Below, one piece after another: positions 15,024 to 16,475 of a stretch of DNA of 16,475 bases. This DNA is from Acidithiobacillus ferruginosus. GTDB taxonomy: Bacteria; Pseudomonadota; Gammaproteobacteria; Acidithiobacillales; Acidithiobacillaceae. The DNA lies in NCBI RefSeq assembly GCF_018854495.1, contig NZ_JABBDR010000216.1:1-16475 (forward strand). Direction: 5' to 3'. Position 1 is the stretch's first letter. The number at the start of each line of letters is the position of its first letter. Under the pieces are notes generated by a model. It worked only from the letters and a program-made list of their open reading frames with translations. It was not told the origin of the DNA and searched no databases. Position numbers and translations under genes: made by a program.

Positions 15024-15448
15024 GTAGTTATTCACTCAAAAATCAAGAACCATTTCATTGAACAACGTGGGTCACCAAACTTATTCTTGCCTCTTCGACT
15101 GCTATTTCATGGATAGGATTATGCCTAGACAATACTTCCTGAAACATAGCTCTAAGATATGACCTAATTGTATCGTCGGATAGATCGCCAACCTCAAGCA
15201 CTCGCATCGCAAGCCATGAATCAGTTTTATAAGCATTGCCAACACAAAGACAAAGCGCATCAAAAAGCTGACAATTCATCGTGACTAATACCGTTTTATT
15301 GCTAGCGACATGAATCTCCTTGAGAATTTGTGCGCCGTCATGCGGAGAGAGGGGTAAATTCACGCATAGTCATCCTTTTTTACTGGTAACTACTCACAAG
15401 GATAGCACATGCCAAACATTGCTGCGTTGTTTGAAAATAACTATTCAC
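15024..15448. repeat. Three degenerate 12-bp repeats TA(A/G)(C/T)TA(C/T)TCAC
   Basis: GTAGTTATTCAC (15024-15035), GTAACTACTCAC (15386-15397) and ATAACTATTCAC (15437-15448) share a 12-base pattern in the same orientation. The first two bracket the hypothetical gene at 15055-15363; the third overlaps the end of the IS66 remnant. They may be recombinase sites, operator copies or chance. Confidence 0.35.
15055..15363 (-). CDS. Hypothetical protein, 102 residues
   Basis: I do not recognise this protein. It begins at GTG 15363 with AAGGA eight to ten bases upstream and an upstream in-frame stop, which supports the start. The product is soluble, with alternating hydrophobic segments (NKTVLVTMNCQLFDALCLCV) and a helical, acidic second half (DDTIRSYLRAMFQEVL, HEIAVEEARISLVTHVV). 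Codon use is visibly more AT-rich than in the enolase and ldhA genes, suggesting separate ancestry. It lies between the pyruvate kinase remnant and an IS66 tail, near a tRNA attachment site, so it is probably an accessory gene. Confidence 0.55.
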   Translation of the reverse strand: MNLPLSPHDGAQILKEIHVASNKTVLVTMNCQLFDALCLCVGNAYKTDSWLAMRVLEVGDLSDDTIRSYLRAMFQEVLSRHNPIHEIAVEEARISLVTHVVQ

Positions 15449-15627
15449 CAGAGGTACATTTACCCAGTGGCTGGTTGCGGGATTTCCCCTGAAAAGACGG
15501 AACCAACGCGTGCCGCGGGTTGACGCCCTGCTTGCGTAGGGTTTCCAGACAGGATCGGATCGTGCAGAAAGCGCTGGCCCCATCGAAGGTTCGGAAACAG
15601 CCGGAGATCTTCTGTTTGATGTCAATT
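15441..15627 (-). mobile_element. IS66-family transposase, C-terminal remnant
   Basis: On the minus strand, starting a few bases after the tRNA 3' end, the frame encodes IKQKISGCFRTFDGASAFC and TIRSCLETLRKQGVNPRHAL, ending at TAG 15441-15443. The KxSGCFRTxxGAxxFCxIRSxLxTLRKQG pattern is the conserved tail of IS66-type transposases (TnpC). The rest of the gene and any inverted repeats are absent. The cut lies almost exactly at the tRNA CCA end, so integration or excision at that site probably removed the remainder. Confidence 0.75.
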
Positions 15628-15630
15628 TAT

Positions 15631-15679
15631 TGGTGCCCCGAGCGCGAATCGAACGCGCGACCTACCGCTTAGGAGGCGG
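15631..15679 (-). other. 3' fragment of tRNA-Arg(CCT), putative attachment site of an integrated element
   Basis: The complement reads CCGC, loop CTCCTAA (anticodon CCT), GCGGT, variable AGGTC, the T arm GCGCG-TTCGATT-CGCGC, acceptor TCGGGGC, discriminator A and CCA. The D arm and 5' acceptor strand are missing: upstream of 15679 the sequence turns AT-rich, and the first anticodon-stem base is wrong. A 49-bp block from the anticodon stem to CCA is the usual crossover region of tRNA-targeting tyrosine integrases. Because the 5' half is missing at the high-coordinate side, the element should lie to the right and the intact tRNA at its far end. Confidence 0.8.
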
Positions 15680-15757
15680 AAAACGGAAAATATGCAGCTT
15701 TTTTGAAATATAAGCGTTTTTCGTATTTTATATTTATCATCATGTTATAATAACCTC

Positions 15758-15820
15758 TATCCCGCATTATCCCGCGATATACCTACCTATCCCGTTGCTC
15801 AGTGCAGCGTCAGTGCAGCG
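15758..15820. repeat. Phased TATCCCG repeats and tandem TCAGTGCAGCG
   Basis: TATCCCG occurs at 15758, 15768 and 15788, exactly 10 and 20 bases apart, so all three face the same side of the helix. Directly after, TCAGTGCAGCG is repeated in tandem at 15799-15809 and 15810-15820. Just inside an attachment site, such arrays are often integrase arm sites or binding sites for an excision factor. The flanking 15680-15757 is strongly AT-rich and holds no gene. Confidence 0.6.
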
Positions 15821-15878
15821 CGAAGTAAGGATGTTTTTGATGGTATTTCATATGTTTCGTTGACTGAAAAGATGCGAG

Positions 15879-15884
15879 TATAAT
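15879..15884 (+). promoter_or_regulatory. Candidate -10 element
   Basis: A perfect TATAAT stands 33 bases before the ATG at 15918. The nearby TTGACT (15860-15865) is only 13 bases away, too close for a normal -35, so activation by a regulator or another -35 would be needed. Confidence 0.35.
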
Positions 15885-15917
15885 CTATATTGTTTGGAAT
15901 ATGTGGGGAAACCGGGG

Positions 15918-16475
15918 ATGGATAAGTACATGCAATCTACTCAATCTATAGTTTGGGGCCGGGCATTGGCCTTGGCGGGGCGTGCACAACGCAGAATAGT
16001 AGACATAGCCGTTGTGGCGATACTCGCATTGGTGGCGTGGGCAGCAATCCGTGATCCCTACACAGCCCCTGAGGTGCTCCTGTTTGCGACGATTCCCGTA
16101 CTTCTAACCATGCTCGCTGCGGACCGTTGGGGGGGTGCGGAATTCTGGGGCGCCTGGCATTCCGAGGATGAGCGTCTCGGAGTGCATTCGCCAATCAATG
16201 CCCTTGACCATTTCATCGTGCAACCGCTAGACCGCCGAATCAAAAGGAGCAGGAAGCGGGAACATGCCAATCCTAAGCGAGACTTATTCATTCCCAAAGA
16301 ACTTTCCCAGAGAGGTGCGATTGGCCGTGACATCACCATCCGCCGCGCTGCAAATTCGCACCGTGCACACGGGTGTGCACCACGTAAGAAGGATGGAGGA
16401 GGGGCCAGTGATGATGGTGGCGGCGGCGGCAAAGGAGACGGAGAACCGCCATACCAAGTACCAGCCTGTACCTCT
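15918..16475 (+). CDS. Unrecognised membrane protein of the integrated element, truncated by window end
   Basis: The frame is open from ATG 15918 to the last base, 186 codons so far. GGGGA (15905-15909) is placed as ribosome binding site; a second ATG at 15930 is possible. The product has a basic N-terminus, two hydrophobic helices (about 27-44, IVDIAVVAILALVAWAAI, and 50-67), then a long cytoplasmic-type part rich in Arg/Lys (DRRIKRSRKREHANPKRD) and a glycine/aspartate-rich linker (DGGGGGKGDGEPP). Two helices then a flexible linker resembles the front of a membrane-anchored coupling or secretion ATPase, but no catalytic motif is in view, so no function is assigned. It would be the first gene inside the element. 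Confidence 0.65.
   Translation, partial: MDKYMQSTQSIVWGRALALAGRAQRRIVDIAVVAILALVAWAAIRDPYTAPEVLLFATIPVLLTMLAADRWGGAEFWGAWHSEDERLGVHSPINALDHFIVQPLDRRIKRSRKREHANPKRDLFIPKELSQRGAIGRDITIRRAANSHRAHGCAPRKKDGGGASDDGGGGGKGDGEPPYQVPACTS

Noticed and set aside
15758..15820. CRISPR array
   Set aside because: Units are only 7 and 11 bases with no spacer-length intervals; better read as protein-binding repeats.
15828..15864. Tiny ORF MFLMVFHMFR after AAGTAAGG
   Set aside because: Ten codons and poor spacing between the purine run and the ATG; not supportable.

Overview
The window looks like chromosome of an acidophilic, sulfur- and metal-exposed proteobacterium, most likely Acidithiobacillus or a relative. 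This is inferred from gene content: persulfide dioxygenase with a DsrE-like protein, a CPH-type copper ATPase, arsenite methyltransferase with its ArsR, a PagL-type lipid A deacylase and an MlaC-type protein. No species can be named from the sequence alone.

Layout. (1) 1-2649, plus strand: the C-terminal part of an ArsR-family regulator, an MFS transporter, a DsrE-like protein and a persulfide dioxygenase. The first three are joined by ATGA overlaps and form a sulfane-sulfur operon. (2) 2650-5285: a gap with a strong imperfect hairpin, an internally deleted SHOCT-type small membrane protein gene, and a P1B copper-exporting ATPase (copB-like). (3) 5321-6207, minus strand: a broken UbiB/ABC1 kinase-like gene. 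(4) 6332-7542, plus: an arsR-arsM pair whose start codon lies inside a dyad and which probably lacks a leader. (5) 7543-9809, plus: a spacer with three imperfect repeats, a 2-oxoglutarate/Fe(II) oxygenase, a PagL-like lipid A deacylase whose signal peptide is out of frame by one T, and an MlaC/HpnM-like periplasmic protein. (6) 10082-12218, minus: remains of a DHA2-type drug exporter, an HtpX-like M48 protease, a frameshifted exported protein translationally coupled to it, and a 19-codon ORF with a strong ribosome binding site. (7) 12257-14952, minus: D-lactate dehydrogenase (LdhA type), an enolase with an unusual active-site loop, and remnants of pyruvate kinase. These once made a lower-glycolysis to lactate module. 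(8) 15055-15627: a small hypothetical gene and an IS66-family transposase tail. (9) 15631 to the end: a 49-bp 3' fragment of tRNA-Arg(CCT), which I read as the left attachment site of an integrated element, then phased repeats and the start of an unrecognised membrane protein belonging to that element.

Two themes stand out. First, the stress genes fit together: sulfide/persulfide, copper and arsenic handling, plus envelope remodelling and membrane-protein quality control. Second, many genes here are broken by small deletions, one-base shifts or an in-frame stop (SHOCT protein, UbiB-like kinase, PagL signal peptide, DHA2 exporter, exported protein, pyruvate kinase, IS66 transposase). This suggests an eroding accessory region next to a tRNA integration site, although assembly errors could explain the two one-base cases.
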